Shown: positions 44,758-58,865, numbered from the stretch's first letter. The stretch: 64,000 bases of DNA from Tetradesmus obliquus (GCA_030272155.1 CP126200.1:2790001-2854000); one strand, 5' to 3'. The notes: generated by a model not told the origin, from the letters alone. Made by a program: numbers and translations.

Positions 44758-46113
44758 ATGCCTGGTCAAGTCACCATTCCTGTTTTGATGCAAGCCTTCC
44801 TGCTCGTGCGTACAGTCTCAGACATCCTGCGTCTCTTCATCCGCCAGGCAACGGAAAAAAGCAAGTACTGGTTGGAAACATAATATTACGGGCATCGCCA
44901 ACGGTTACAGCTTGTGAAGCTCGACAGAAGGCTATTGCTGCAGTTGCAGCATTTGTTACAGGCATGCACGAGCCTACTGTGTACGAAATACTGAACTCAA
45001 CACAGAAGGGCAATAAACAGACATCCAGGTTGCTGCATGCACTCGAGGAGCTAGCAGGCAGGCTAGAGGTACGGCAGCTGGCGCGTCAACCTGATGGCCT
45101 GCACAATTGACTGCTGAGCAGCAGCTTGCTGCCATAGCACAGTTGACAAGCTGCAGCAGCCTTCCAGCTGAATCTGTTGTAAGTAAACGATGTTTGAAAT
45201 GCCTGCATGCTATGTGCAGAGCGTCAGCGCACATGGAGTGGGAGGAGTTCAAGCTCCAGCAGCTGCTGACAGCAGTACGCTCAGACAGAGGGGCAGCGGT
45301 GAGTTGCTGTAGTCCACTCTACCACACAAGCATCTGCTGTGGCAGCAACGAATGAACTGTTGACAGCGGCAGGCACAAAGGTGTTAGGCTGCTTTGGCAG
45401 TGGTCAGCAGCCCACTGCATGGACGCTGAGAAAACATGCCGTGAAAACAGCTTGATCATCTCCCCATGCAGTAACCATGATCCACAACTTCACCTACAAA
45501 GTGTTGATTGTGTGCTCTGCAACTTGCAGGACGATACCACAGAGGCGGCAGCTTGAAATTCAGCAGCTTGCAGCTGCCAGACCCACAATCAGGTGCGCCA
45601 AACGCCAAGCAGCAAGCAGTGTAGCAGTGCAGCCAGTGCATATGCCAATCCATGTGCAAGATGCCTGCTTGTTGGAACAAAGCTCCCTTAGCATCAACTG
45701 TGTTTGCTTGCAAGCCTGTAGCAGCATGCACCAGTGCATGAAAGGGACTGGTCTGCGGCTGGCATGCTTGAGAGCTGTTGGCGGTGCTGCTGCTGCTGCT
45801 GCGCAGAGTCATTGCCGCTGTTCCCTGGTGCCAGCGAGTTTGATGCCCTGCAAGCAGCAGCCACAAGCAGCAGCAGCCAATTGCGCAGCAGGGCAGAGCG
45901 GTGAGCGGGCTGTGATGTGCTGCAGCAGCTGTGCAGGCGAAAGGGAGCATGACGGATTTGTGCCCTTGCAGTGCAGCACCACTACATCTAAGTGTCATCA
46001 CAGCCCCAGTTGTGTTGGCCCTGCAAGGCCCTGTGCGAGGCAGTGTTTGCCTGATTCCTGCAAGCTCCTGCACCAAGTCCTAAGCTGGCCTCCCGCCGCG
46101 TGCCGCACCACCA

Positions 46114-46148
<35 letters not shown>

Positions 46149-48764
46149 GGCGGCGGCAGGCACGCCTGGCGCTCCTGGCTGATGGCACCCAGCCATGTGC
46201 CACTGGTGATGGAGGCAGCGTGGCTGCTGCTGGCGCTGCTGTTCAGGCAGGACGACCCCTGCGCAGCTGCCCTGCAGGTGCGGCGGTGTTGTGAGAACGG
46301 GGCTGAAGCAGGCAGTCGCATAAATTTGCAGGAACCTGCTGACCATCAACCTGTTGGGCCGACTCACTCAGCAGGCGCCGCGGAGGCAAGTGCGGCAAGC
46401 GCACATGTGCACCTGCAGCATGTATGAAAATTGTGGTTCTGGCTGGAGCCTGGATGTGTGCACTGTGTGCAGCAGAGCGCCAAACACTTGCAGTTCCACA
46501 CAAAGCGCGCCCTTGCTGCTGTCGTGCTGCTTGCAGGAGCGTGTGCACACGCAGCTGTCCCAGCATTACGTGTCAGAGGTGCTCAGTGGGCAGGGCATTG
46601 TGGAGAATGCTGCCGGGCTGTGGGCACAGGCACTGGCAGATGCGGCCTGCCATCTACTAAGGTGAGCAGCCCGTGTGGAGGGCTTGGTTTTAGGGCAAGC
46701 TCAGGCTGCTTACACACGCCATGCGCCATCGTAGCTGGCAGTTGGCAGATGGCAGCAAGCACTGACAATGCTGCGGTTGTGCAGATGCAGCAGGTGCCCC
46801 TGTTGCCAATACTTGGGGCAGGTTATTTACCTGCTGCTGACGTCCTCTCCATTGCATGTAAGACATGTATGTTCCTTGAGGGAAAGCACACATCACATTG
46901 TGGTGGTGCTGTTGCAGGAGCGCCTTTCCATCAGTCGCTGAGCTGGCGGATGCGCAGCTGCAGCAGGTGCTGCAGCGGCAGCTGCGGCTGTGGACAACAG
47001 GTGCGTGATATGGAACCAGGCAGCACAGCTACTGCTGGTTCCTGTGCAATGTATGTTCGGCAGCTCTACCAGTTCAGCAGTGTGAGTGTGTTTGTCAGCT
47101 TGCCAAATCAAGGCCTAGTCTGTGTGCAGTTGATCCTGTCTGAGGTGTCTGCCGTTGCATGTTGTGCGGCACAGGGCTACTGCCGAGCGACATTGGCGCT
47201 CCCAGCCACAGATGTGCACAGCAAGCAGCAACAGCAGCAGATGCAGATGCGGACAGTGTGGAAGTTGCGGGTGACTCCTCTACTGCTACCGCCGCCATAA
47301 CACGTGCTGGCAAAGCTACCAGGTGTGTGCGCGCTGCTACTGTTGCAATTGTGCGCCCTGTGCAGTGCACGATTACACTTGGGCCAGATTGATTCCCAAC
47401 AGAGCATTCCCAACACTACACTGCACTCGCCCTGCACTGGCTCAATATTCAGCTTGCCAAGTGTGCCTTGCACACTCTTTGCACCCTACAGCTCCAGCTG
47501 ACTGACATGCAGCACCTGCTGTGTGTATGTGTGCAGGAGTGTTGCCGCTCCATTTGTCAGCGTCAAGCCCGGGCCCCTTGTGAGCTCCTTCATGGCAGCA
47601 CAGGGCATCAAACCGGCAGCACTGCTGCACACCTCAGGGCCCCAACTGCGCAAACTCACTGTCACCCAGCAGCAACAGCAGCAGCAGCAACAGCCAGGGC
47701 AGTTGGCAGCAGACGACCGGGCTGAAGCAGTCGTGCAGTCAAACACATTCCAGCAGCAGCAAGTAGCCAGCAACAGCTTGAGGAAGACAGTCAGCAGCAG
47801 TCGAAGAAATGGAACATGGGGTCTTGGATCAGCAGCAGGAGATCAGCAGCAAACAGGTGATGTCCCAACAGGGGCGGAAAAAGGCAGCCGCAGAGTACAG
47901 GCTGCCGCTTGCCTGGCTGCTGCAGCAGCTGCAGCTGAGCAGTACAGCAGCAGCAAGAAGGCGGGTGCAGCTGCTGCCAGCAGGAGTCGGGGCAAGCTGC
48001 AAACAAAGATGCAGCAGCTGGAGGTCAGGAGGCGGCAGATGATGCTTGGGGGGTCGGACAAGGTGCAAGCAGCAAGCAACCAGATCGTTGGTGAGTGCTG
48101 GCACGTGTGCAATGTACGTTGGCAGGTATGGATACCACAACGGCAGTGCTGCTTCGCGAGCTGCTGGGCTGGCCATGTGAGCGAGGCCAGTATGTGATGC
48201 GTGCTGTGCTGGGTGCACTGTCAAGCAGGTGTTTGGGTGATCGTGCACTGGCGCCTACCGTGCATGCACATGTATGCTGCTGCTGCGGCATCTGCTGCAG
48301 GCTGGCTGAGCGAGCCATCTGGCGCAGCTGCCGCCCTGCCAGCGTCCGTCACCGATGCGCAATGCAAAGCGCAGCGGCAGCTGATGCAGAGCCACCTGCG
48401 CTACGGCGAATGGAAGCTTGCACACACTTTCAACGCCAGCGTGCATGACAAATGCCTGGACATGGCAGCTGCCGTGGCTGTAGTGCCGCGTACTCCAGCC
48501 TCCAATGGGCCTGGCAGCGGCAGCAGCAGCAGCAACGGCGGCAATGCAGATGCTCGCTTTGACAGGCCCGGAGGCGGCTGGGCTGATATCGCTGGCTGCG
48601 GCTTAGTCAGCAGCAGGCTGAGTAAGGCGCGGGCTGGTGGTGGTGCTGCTGCAGCGGCCGTGAGTGCCACGAAAGTGACCAAGGCGGCGAAGGCGATCGT
48701 AGAGGATGTGCGGCGCAAGTATGCTGCATCTCCAGCAGTAAGCAGCCCACCCAGGCGGCGGTAG
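44758..48764 (+). CDS. FWWh/FAM227-like protein (tentative)
   Basis: Exons 44758-44809, 44911-45068, 45122-45178, 45220-45298, 45530-45592, 45807-45900, 46160-46285, 46332-46389, 46537-46661, 46918-47000, 47175-47322, 47537-48090 and 48301-48764 join in matching phases to 686 aa. The core, about residues 140-300, runs ESLPLFPGASEFDAL, AERHAWRSWLM, MEAAWLLLALLF, HYVSEVL, GLWAQALADAACHLLRSAFPS and QLRLWTTG. Its order resembles FAM227 proteins (FWWh domain, then a region ending AFPxS and WxxG), which occur in ciliated eukaryotes. The FWWh signature itself is only partly kept (AWLLLALLF). The C-terminal half is Gln/Ser-rich and basic. Exons 5-13 are well supported; the first two exons, the 53-base intron 2 and the GTGTTG donor of exon 7 are weaker. 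Family call is by eye only. No exon echoes were noticed here. Confidence 0.5.
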
Positions 48765-50282
48765 CCCAGGACTTTCTGTTGGACTAGTCTGTTGACGGAG
48801 GATGGCTGTCACGCGATGGCGGCAATCAAGACTGGCAAGCCTTGCAGCTGAGCTGACAGCTGGCACAAAACAAAACAATACCGTGGCTGGCGCAGTCTGT
48901 AGTGGCGTATGCTGCATGAGCACACCATGTAACCCCTCGATCCGGTGGCTGGCGCACTCTTCCTATCTTGCCTCAGAGTAAGAGATGGTAACGTGTTACA
49001 GCTGTGCAGCCACAACATGTGTATACTGTTAGAACACATCATACATCGTGACAACAAGAATTCAAGCAAAGGAGACACCATGCAGGTCATGCCAAGCCCA
49101 GCACTGCTGGCTAGTTGTCACAACTAGAGCACGGTGCTCTGATGGGAGAATGCTCACACAACAAGCTGCAACACTGTGCCAAGCAAGCACCTTGCTGGCG
49201 AGTGGAGCATCTGTGGAGCAGCACAATGGGTTGTGGTATTGTTCTAATGCACACAAATAATGCAACATGCACGCCGCATGAGCACACAGCACATTGCACA
49301 CAAACCACCTAGGACACCGGCATGAAACTATGCAGCTGAAGAAGCAAAAACACCTCTCCTGTGCATGCAGCGTTGCCATGAGCAACAAGGGTGTCGAAAA
49401 TCACAAGCGGTCACAGCACACATGTCCTTCATTTACCTGGCAATATGTACTACCTGGCCTGTACTGTCTACGTAAAAGCGGTACACTGCATGTAATGCGT
49501 CAGTGACTGTCACACTCAGAGTAAAGCAACCGCAACCATCTGGCAACACTGCAGCGTTTGAAACCCCTCAGTGGCTAGCCTGTCTAAATTGCAACACGCC
49601 TAACTAGTGTCCGGCTGAAACATAAGTCTGCATGCGGTGAGCTTAACACGCATGGCATCATGTGCCCTTACACAGGGCACAGCAATAACAAACTAGACCT
49701 GTTGAAGTCACTGACCTAAGAAAGTCTCTACCTTGATCACCAAGCTATTCATGTCACCAAATTCACCTGCCCTGCACACACATTGCACAACAGTACACCC
49801 AGGTCCCACCAGTCATAAAACCAAAAAAAGCAACACACAGTTTGCACACAACACAAACAGCACAGGCAGGCAATCTACTGCTGCTGCAGCACGCATTGCT
49901 GCCCAGGAATAGATGAGTTTATAGATACTATACCAAATGGTCACTGACTAAATCATGTCATCCGCATCATACATGCGGGGGCTGTTGAACTGGGAGCTGA
50001 CTTTACACACCAACACCACACGTTTGTCAAATTGGTCAACTGCTCACATGTCACTGCAGCAGCTCCAGCTGCATCCTGCAACAGGGCTAACACACGCCAG
50101 CGCCACACCAACATCCGACAATAACTTGCAGGCAGGCAGGCAGGGCACTCACGCTGCTGCATGCTGCTGACCTAGGCACCTGGCATGCTTGCCTGCCAAC
50201 ACAGCGATACTTTGGGTACTCAGCGGCAAGCAACAGGTAGACGTTTGCCCAGGGGGCAGCGCCTGTGGCGACACATGTGCTG
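48765..50282. other. Intergenic region, 3' ends of two convergent genes
   Basis: TGTAA at 48928-48932 on the plus strand fits the end of the FWWh-like transcript, 164 bases after its stop. TGTAA on the minus strand at 50007-50003 fits the end of the U-box transcript. Between them the sequence is richer in A and T than its neighbours, with no supported gene. Confidence 0.55.
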
Positions 50283-52349
50283 CTACGTGGCGATGCCGTG
50301 CTGCTGCAGCCAGGTAGCTATCTGGTCCCGCATCACAATGTTTGGGTACAGCTGCGAGGCGTTGAGTGGCGTGTCGCGTGCTGGATCGTGGCCTGTCTTA
50401 GCCAGGAAGTCCTCCAGGAACGACCTGCAGCAGCAGCAGCAGCAGCAATGGTGTGGTAGCAGCAGCAGTATTCAGCCAGCAGCACTTGAGAAAACAGGAA
50501 GACAAGCAACGTACAGTGGATGAACACGCCACAACCAGCTCGCGCAGGCCAAGCCACAACTAGCACGCACGGTGCACTGCTGGCCGCTGGTACGTCGGAG
50601 CCGCTGGGCGTGCACACGGGGTCCGTCATAAGCACGCACCCGATTGAACACCCCACAACCAGCTTGCGCAGGCCACGACACAACTAGCATGCGCAGCGCG
50701 CTGCTCACCGCTGGTATGTGAAGCCGCTGGGTGTGCACACGGGGTCCGTCATCAGCACGCGCCCGATGGGGCACAGGAACTCCCCTGGTGCCTCATCTTC
50801 CAGCTGCCGCTGCTCCTCATCAGAGGCATCATACTCCAGCGGCGGCACCATGCAGCAGCTGGACAGCCGCGCCGAGCCGCTGGACTGCAGGGGCAGAGGG
50901 AGGGGCACAGCATAGCAGCGTTAGGTCGAAAGATAGCAAGGAGCAGCATGGAGGTCAGGTGTCAGAGAAGATGCGCTGCAGCAGCTGGACAGCCCGCCGA
51001 GCCGCTGGACTGCAAGGGGAGGGGCACAGCACAGTGGGCACAGCACAGCCGAGTTGCAGCAAATTATGGTCGCGAGGTGTAGCAGGGAACAGCATGGGGA
51101 GGTGACAGAGGTTGGGAAGCTTCCATCGGCAGTACTTGCTTGCAGGACGAGGTCGACCAAAAGTATGTCATGCTAGGGCTTAAACCCCTGCTCATAAGTC
51201 CAACTACACAACGAGCGCGGGTATGTACCATTGCGGTCACGAGAGTCCCGTGCGTTGCTGCAGAGCTACACAGATGCTCCTGCAGCAAAATTGCAGTGCT
51301 GTACAATACTGATTCACTGCGGTTCCTGATAATTACAGTCGATGACAGCGCAGAGATTGTGCAGTGGACTGCTGTTCCGTGTTGGCCAGCCTCACCTGGT
51401 AGCTGCTGCCTGGCTCGCTGCTGTATGACAGCCGCTGCGCAAACACCGCAGCAGCGCCCACAGCTGCTGCTGCAGCGTCAGGCGGCAGGCCTGCATGCTT
51501 GCCATACAATGCCATTGCTGCTGCAGCAGCAGCACATGCGGCAGGCTGGGATAGGTCCAGGTGTTCCTGCTGGCAGGCTGCGCTGTATCTGCGGGTGTGT
51601 GGTTGCTGCACTGTTGTGAGGCTGACGCTGCTGCTGGAGCTGCGTGGCGCGTCAAACGCGGCTGCATGGTTCTGGAACCACCTCTGCACATTGTCCTGCA
51701 AGTCATATGCAGGTTGAGCAGTGTGACCACGGCAATTCTGTGCTTTGCAGCAGATGAGGCACCACGTATGTGCTCACTTGCAACTGTTACTCCACTACTG
51801 TGCCGTCAATATTCACAACACATGCACAACTCTGTTGTGTCGGACAGCAACTTTCAGCTGCAACAGCCCTGGCTACGAGTAACCGTTAACATGGCCAGCG
51901 AGGGATAACCCCTGCAGTCGAGCGTCACACCACTCACCTGTTTTTGAGTAGGGGATCCTGAGCAGGATTGCAGCTTCTGCACTTGTTGTGACAGGTTGGC
52001 GACGCTGGTGCGCAGCTGCTGGATATCTGCGACTCTAACAGGCTGCAGCTGCTGCGCGGGTTGCTGCTGTTGGTTGCGTGGCTTGTGGAAAAGAGCTTCC
52101 TGCAAGCAGATGCATGCCACCTGTCGCCCGATGCCGTGGAACAATTTTGAGGTTCAGCAGCAGCCGCTGCGCTGCTGAATGGCATCGCATGCAAGGTCCA
52201 CATTGCATGTGCTTGCAGGTATGCCCAGGCGTCACATAAGCACTGCAAGCCTCACCCTGTTTGTCGCGAGAAACGGACTGTAACCAGTTGGCTTCAGTAT
52301 GAGCGACTCCACAAGGTAGGCATAGGCCTCTGCCATGCAGAAGCAGAGC
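50283..52349 (-). CDS. U-box E3 ubiquitin ligase (5' end unresolved)
   Basis: Recruits E2-ubiquitin through a C-terminal U-box. Supported exons (5' to 3') 52349-52256, 52099-51938, 51695-51396, 50884-50709 and 50424-50283 join in phase to about 291 residues. The U-box spans the last two exons: GEFLCPIGRVLMTDPVCTPSG, then FTYQRSFLEDFLAKTGHD, NASQLYPN and IVMRDQIATWLQQHG, then stop. A terminal U-box with PLxxxxLxPN and a final helix resembles CHIP-type and plant PUB ligases. Upstream lies a coiled coil (VADIQQLRTSVANLSQQVQKLQ region, exon 2) and a Gln/Ala/Ser-rich linker. The first exon reads CMAEAYAYLVESLILKPTGY. A candidate preceding exon at about 52576-52450 has a compatible phase-2 end, but no ATG was found, so the N-terminal domain and substrate class are unknown. 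Confidence 0.75.
50570..50645 (-). repeat. Copy of the U-box exon 4 end in the following intron
   Basis: Minus-strand ACGGACCCCGTGTGCACGCC CAGCGGC recurs downstream of exon 4 with the same region-specific GTGCTGATGACG-like lead (GTGCTTATGACG). The flanking intron (GCCACAACTAGCATGCG-type) is also repeated, giving a unit of about 125 bases. Confidence 0.8.
50970..51020 (-). repeat. Copy of the U-box exon 4 start upstream of the real exon
   Basis: Minus-strand CTTGCAG then TCCAGCGGCTCGGCGGGCTG and TCCAGCTGCTGCAGCGC matches the beginning of exon 4 at 50884, with intron flank shared on both sides. Confidence 0.8.
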
Positions 52350-54392
52350 CTGCTGAGCAGATGAAAGCTCCAGCCCCAGCATAAGAGCATTATAGACAGC
52401 ATCTGGGCTCTTATGAAATGGTGCTGCTGCTGCTGCTGCTGCCACCCTGGCCCAGAGACACTGCTGCCCAGCAGTGCTGCTGTGCCGTGGGCCACTCCCA
52501 AGTGCGTCTGCAAGCTGTCGTCGGCTGAATGTTGCTTTTGTAAATGCCTCGCAGGCTCCCTCGCCGTGTATCGCGGCCTGTAAAGATGGCTACCGCCCAA
52601 ACCACACCAACGGCACCGCAGGAGTGACCCTTTCACACCTCAGAGCACTCGTAAAGCGCAATAAACCAGCTTATGCTGTCACTTCACCAGAGCTTAACAA
52701 ACATGTCGCCAGCAAACCAATGTTCAGAGGTCAATGGACCTGACCTCGCCTTGTACTCAAATAGAAGCTATGTTTTCTAGAAATAGGATGTGGTGATTGT
52801 TTGGATTGTTTGCTTCGACACCGCTTTCCGAACGGCTTCAAAGTGGCAGGCAGGCATCCAAATGACAAGCTGTTGTGGCCGGCATATCGGCAGCAATTGA
52901 GCTTGATTGGCGGGCACAAAGAGGTCCTCCACGTGCAGCCTTGCTGGTACTGTGGCCCCGCTGCAACATGACATACGTGCTGGTGCTTCCTCCCGAGGCA
53001 GGCACTTCAGCAGCCATCTGCTGACTGTGCGCAGCTGTTGCTGGTGGTTGGTTGATCAACAGATCTCGACGGTCGCCAGCATTGATTTCACCATGAACAG
53101 CAGCAACAGCTCTAACTGCTTGCAGTTTGATTGCAAAAAATGTGATGATTGCAGTTTTTTAATTCGCATTTGGGCTGCAGACTGGAAATGAGTTGCTTCT
53201 TACAGCCAGCTGGCTGATCTTACTGCAGTAAGATCATCTGAGTGAGCCTGTCTTGCAGTGCGCCTGTGGCATTGTTGCAGCGGGATTTTCATGAATTGAA
53301 TGCAATGCTGGCCGTAGATGAATGCGACTGGCGCAACAATTGTGGTCATGAAACGTTGCCAGCCCTGTTGTTTAGCCTCTGCCAGTGCAGTCCAAGCATG
53401 CCTGGCATGCCATGGGGGGTGAATTCAACTGCCACACCAGATGCATAGCCTGGCTAGGCCTGAGTTGCCAGTGGCTGGCCTTGTTGCGGTAGTGCCTCAT
53501 CCGTGCAAGACACATACTTGCAGATCCCCTCTTGATCAAACGCCTCATTGTCTGTGTTGCTATGAGTTCAAGAGTCAAACTGTCGTGCAAACAACAGTGG
53601 ATTATACTGAGGGAATGCATAGTATTGAAGGCAAGCAGCACAGGATATACGTGGTGCCACCGCCACCAGTGCAGTGCACTTGGTGCACGTATTTTGCAAA
53701 TGATCCCACGCGGTTGATGTTAAGTGATGGTGGTTGTGGTACGTACCTGGTACACCAGGTCGGTGCACCCTGCACCTGGATCTTTCCTAGATTGCCTCTG
53801 TATTTTGAAATCAAATGGTGTGGGCTGTTACTCTGTTGGCACGGTGCTTGCTACATCAATAATTTCACTTCTACTGCATGGTACTGTGAATGCAAGCTTA
53901 TGTATGCTTGCAGCAAATCTAATGGAGAAACTCATGTCCCAGAGCCCTACCTACCCATGGTATGTCTGCTGTCAAGCTGGTGGAACTGCGTATGCTTGTG
54001 CAACTCTGATATTAGCATTTGTGGTGCATGCCTTCTTGGAGACTGAATGCGCACATACGAGTGTAAGTCGTGCGTCAGCCTGAACTGAGTTAACAGAGTT
54101 GCAGTGCTGCCAGCTGCCAAGTACTGCTCTCGTAACATGCGCAACGTGCAGAACGTGCCACTGCATTGTAATGACTTAAAGGTCACAGCAACAGCTCAGC
54201 CAGCGCACACGAAGCTTTGAATTCATTGCCATGTGCAGGCAGCGATGAGTCGTTGTTCAGCAGCAACAGCACTGCCGCGCAGCGCGCAGCGCTGCAGCAG
54301 CGGTAGAAGCAGCACTGGTAGCAGCAGCACAAGCTCAGCCAGTGCTTGAAATGCTCTGGCTTCATTGCCATGTGCAGCGATGGGCCATTGCT

Positions 54393-54442
<50 letters not shown>

Positions 54443-55980
54443 CTGCTACTGAGTAGCAATAACAGCAGCAGCAACAGCAGCTCAAGCTAAATGCAGTTGC
54501 ATTGATGTGCAGATCAGTCCAAAAAATAACAGCAAGTTGTATGCTGGCTTCCTCCCGCGGCGAACCCGCCATGACAAATGCTGCCAGCTTGCCAGCTACC
54601 CGGTAACCAGGCCGAGCGCCAGGCTGACCAAATTTTGGAGCAATCGAAGCACTGCCAGCAGGTAACAGTTCCAACAAATCTATACTACTAATACTGCTGT
54701 GACTATCCTGCGCATTCGCTGCTGCGCGCGCTGCCGCGGTCGCGGACGCTGTACTGTACCTCTGCGGCAGTACAACGAACAAGATGTTCGCGCCATTCTG
54801 CTGCGACCGCGTTTGGATCGTTGCGACCTCACGATAACAAACACCTTGCCTTTTTTATCACAATAGAATTGCAGTTGGACGCAACCGTCAGCTAGGCGAC
54901 TCTGCCGTAATACTGACATCCCGTTACCCACCAGACCTGCAGCAGCCCAGTCACAGACCAAGGTGACTCTAGCATGACATGCAGTGACAGCAAGTTAAAA
55001 ATCCAAGACCCCAGTCGTTTTAATCAGCACGCATTTACGTGTGTAAACCATGATTGTCCAGCCTCAGCAGGCAACAGCCTGTTTGGGAGGACCTACTTCA
55101 GAAGCTCTGGTAAACTGGGCCAGCTACCTAGGCTGCCAGCTGACGCAACTGTTGAATCCATGGAGTTTTAATTCAGGAAACAGCACAGGCGCACAACTGA
55201 CTTGTTGATTTATGGACGCAGGCTAGGTGGCAGTCAGCAATTCCTGTCTGCAGGTGGTGGTTATTCAGCAGCATACGCCGTGATTGGGTAATGTACGTGT
55301 TCTACCTCAGAAAACAAAGAAGTCACTCGAAAAGCCCTTTCCAAGTAGCTACGTACGTACAGCTTTGAATCAGCCAACTTGCTGATGAGGGCTTGCAGCT
55401 GTTGAAGTGAGAGAGAACCCCACCTGTGTATACGGACATGCATGTGAGCACATAACGTCATAGAAATGGTCCGAATCATCTTGTGACGATTTAGTGACGA
55501 TCACCCTGCCACCCAGCTTCCGGCAAGCACTTCGCCCTCAAATGATGTTGCCGAACGCGACAGGTCAGCTCGGTATCCTGGCGGCAGGATCATATTCTGA
55601 CCTGATGGTAAGGAAAGCTTTCACCTGTCTTGATAGCAGCAATCGCGTGGGCAGCTGGCCAAGACCGCCTTGCCTGCCTAGTGCAAGACGCGGTTGAGGC
55701 ACTGCAGCAGTCAAACTCGCGAATAAACAAATCTTAAAGCTTCAGACGGCCTTAATCTGGCTCTGGGTGCCTCACTTGAAAGTACCTGTTAAAGCCCGCT
55801 TGTCTTCCCTTCGCTCCCTGGCCTACACAGCAAGCCCGAGTCCGTGCTGCCCACAACAAGAGTGTACTTGCAGTTGTTTGATTCCAGACTCGGTTCTGGT
55901 TGTGCATTGTCAGCTCAAGAAGAAACTCTGGAGGGAGTGGGTCCCTGCCTGCAGGCGAGGCAGCAGCAGCCCAGAGGGCC
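52350..55980. other. Unresolved region between the U-box and SIN3 genes
   Basis: The left 230 bases probably contain further 5' exons of the U-box gene. Beyond that no family was recognised. Weak candidates are a minus-strand ATG at 54799 opening MARTSCSLYCRR with a GTACAG donor and a poly-CTG stretch near 54390-54445, a plus-strand frame from ATG 54974 (65 codons), and a minus-strand ATG at 55479 opening MIRTISMTLCAHMHVRIHR with a GTGGGG donor. None could be assembled into a convincing gene. Confidence 0.4.
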
Positions 55981-58827
55981 ATGAAGCGCCAGCGGGACGA
56001 CCAGCCCCCGCCTGGCATGGGGGTCAAGCGCCAGGCTGGGTGAGTGGGCACGTCCAACGCCCAGGCTGTGGTCGATCGCCTTGCTGCTGGCGTGCTGGGT
56101 CAGCCTGGGCATAACAGCACGAACAGGTTGAGCTGATTCAACTTCTTGTTGCTGCCTGCAGCGTGCAACGGGCACCCATGCAAGGCATGGGCCAGGTGCA
56201 TCGCCTCACTACTAACGATGCCTTAACCTACTTGCGGGAGGTCAAGAACCGCTTCGCAGACAAGAAGGATGTATATGATACTTTCTTGGAGATTATGAAG
56301 GAGTTCAAGGCCCAGAGGTGCGGCCTGGCCATTGTTGCGGGTTGTGCCACCGAGCAGCAGCCTGCCACCCGACAGCAGGGCCTCAGCTGGGCGGTCAAAC
56401 TGCATGTTGAGATACTGTTCAAGCCATAGGTGGGCCTGCCTCGCCGTGTTAGCGCACAGCACTCATGGCATGCGGTGGACTTGCAGGATCGACACCGCGG
56501 GCGTCATTGCGCGGGTCAAGGAGCTGTTCAGAGGCCACAAGGAGCTGGTGCTGGGCTTCAACACATTCCTGCCTAAGGTTGGCTTAGGGCCGTGCAGCAG
56601 CAGCGGCAGCAGCTGTGTGGACATGCAGTGCTGCTGCTGCTGCCACTGGCATGGCTGGCGCTTGCAGGAGGGTTGGCGCTGACTGCTGTTTTCTGCCCTG
56701 CAGGGCTATGAGATCCAGCTGGCAGATGTGGCGGACATGGATGACGTGAGTTTGCAAGGATCCTGCCTTGTATTGGCAGTCATGGCTGCTTGTTGGGCTT
56801 GACAAGCAGCATTCAGTTTGCTTGCAGTGCCATGTTCCTGTGCTTCTGGGGGCTGCGGGGCTGGCTTTTTTTGCTGAATTGGCTGGCAGATTGTAGCTGT
56901 TTTGCATGCTGTGTTTCTGCATGTTGAAGTGCGACTGTCCTGCTTGCAGGAGCCGCCGCCAAACATGAATATCAACAAGCAGCCGGTGGAGTTTGACCAG
57001 GCTATCAACTACGTGAACAAGATCAAGGTGCGGCGGCAGTGGCTGGACATCTGCAGCAGCAGCAGCAGCAGCGACTGGAGCAGGGCTGGTTACACAGCTG
57101 TGCATAAGCATCAGCAGTGTTTTTGCATCAGCTGCATGATGGCAGCTGCTGTCAGCCATAAGCAACTGGAGCAGACAGCGCGAAGCTGCAGCAGCGCTGG
57201 GCGGCAATGCATTGGACTCCCAGCAAGCACCAGCAGCAGCTGCAGCAGCTCACAGGCGGACTCTGTTTGGGCTGCTGCCGAGCTGGATTGCTGTGCCAAC
57301 ATTGATTGGGCATGCAATGCTTGCGTGCACAGACATGCTGCAGCTGGCACGGCGGCATGCAAGACTTGCTCTGCATCTGCAGCACACATGCAAAGAGCAA
57401 ACATGAAAACTTGGCAAATCCTTGGCATAGTCAACCACTGTACACGGCAACTTTGCATGCGTTTGCATGATTGGCATGCACGCAGACGCGCTTTGCCAGC
57501 GACGAGCGCGTGTACAAGGCATTCCTGGAGATCCTCAACATGTACCGCAAGGGCCAGAAGACCATCACCAACGTATACGACGAGGTGCGCTGGCATGACA
57601 GCAGCAGCAGCGGCAGCAGCAGCAGCAGCGGCGGGCAAGGCTGCAGCGGCAGCAGCAGCAGCAGCGGCATGCAGCGCGTATGTTGAGGCTGCGCAGACGA
57701 CTACAACAGCAGCAGCAGCTGGCAACGGGCCAGGTGTGCTGGTGACAGCTTGCAGCAGCCGTGGTCCTGCTGGCTGCTGGCCGGTATTGCTTCGGCGGTC
57801 GCATCAGCTGTTGATGGTGTCACAAAGCATTGTGACAGCGGTCTCCAGCATCATTATCTTCTGACGACATATACGGGCACCTGCCTATATAATCAATAGG
57901 TTGCTGAGCAGCTGCTTGATCAGAACAATTGCGTACTATATTTTACGGCTTTGATATTCCGTTGTTGCTGCCGCAGGTGGCGGTGCTGTTCAGGGCGCAT
58001 GCTGACCTGCTCACAGAGTTCACCTACTTCCTGCCAGACAACTCGCCGCCACAGGTGCACAGCAGCAGCTGGCAGCAGCAGCAATGCAGGAGAGCAGCGA
58101 TGCGAGGAGGGGCGTCAACTCTGTCAGTTTGACTGCTGCAGCAGCAGCAGCAGCAGCAGCAGCTTGGGTTGACTGATCAATGATGTGCATGTTGTGCATG
58201 CGCTGTGCACATGCCTGCGCCATGGAGCAGCCACCAGATCAGCATCAGTCACGTTATCTTTTTGGTGTTGCAGCAGTAGTCATCGTGTGCTAGCCGTGTC
58301 TCGACATGTCATTGCGCAGCAGCAGCACTTCAGGCAGCAGCACCCACGCTGGTTGTTGCAGCATGGCGGCATCTGCTGCTGCGCCCGCCTCCCACTTCTG
58401 CTGCCTTGCATCATGTCCCTCTGCATCTGCGCCCATTGCTATGTGATCAATATTTCATGTGCATGACATGTGCAGTTTGATTTCGAATTGTGCTGCAGGG
58501 CGGCCACCCCATGTTCCGCAACCTGCCTGGTGCGCGCGGCAACATGGGAGGCTACGGCAGGGGCATGGGCCCGGGCGGGCGCGTGATCTCAGGTGGGAGC
58601 TGCTGCTGCTGCTGCTGGAAGCAGTCCAGTTGATGGTACAGTAGATTCTGCTGCATGTACGTCAATCGCAGCAATGACGAGCAGGATGTTAGCAGCACGT
58701 CCAGCAGAAGCGGCGGAAACTGTTCACCAGAGCCGCAGTTCCAGTCCATGTTGCCAACTCGCATTTGCTGGCTATCACCATGTACGTTGTGAGGCACTAG
58801 CCCCCACAATGCGAGGCGCGCTTGCAC

Positions 58828-58865
<38 letters not shown>

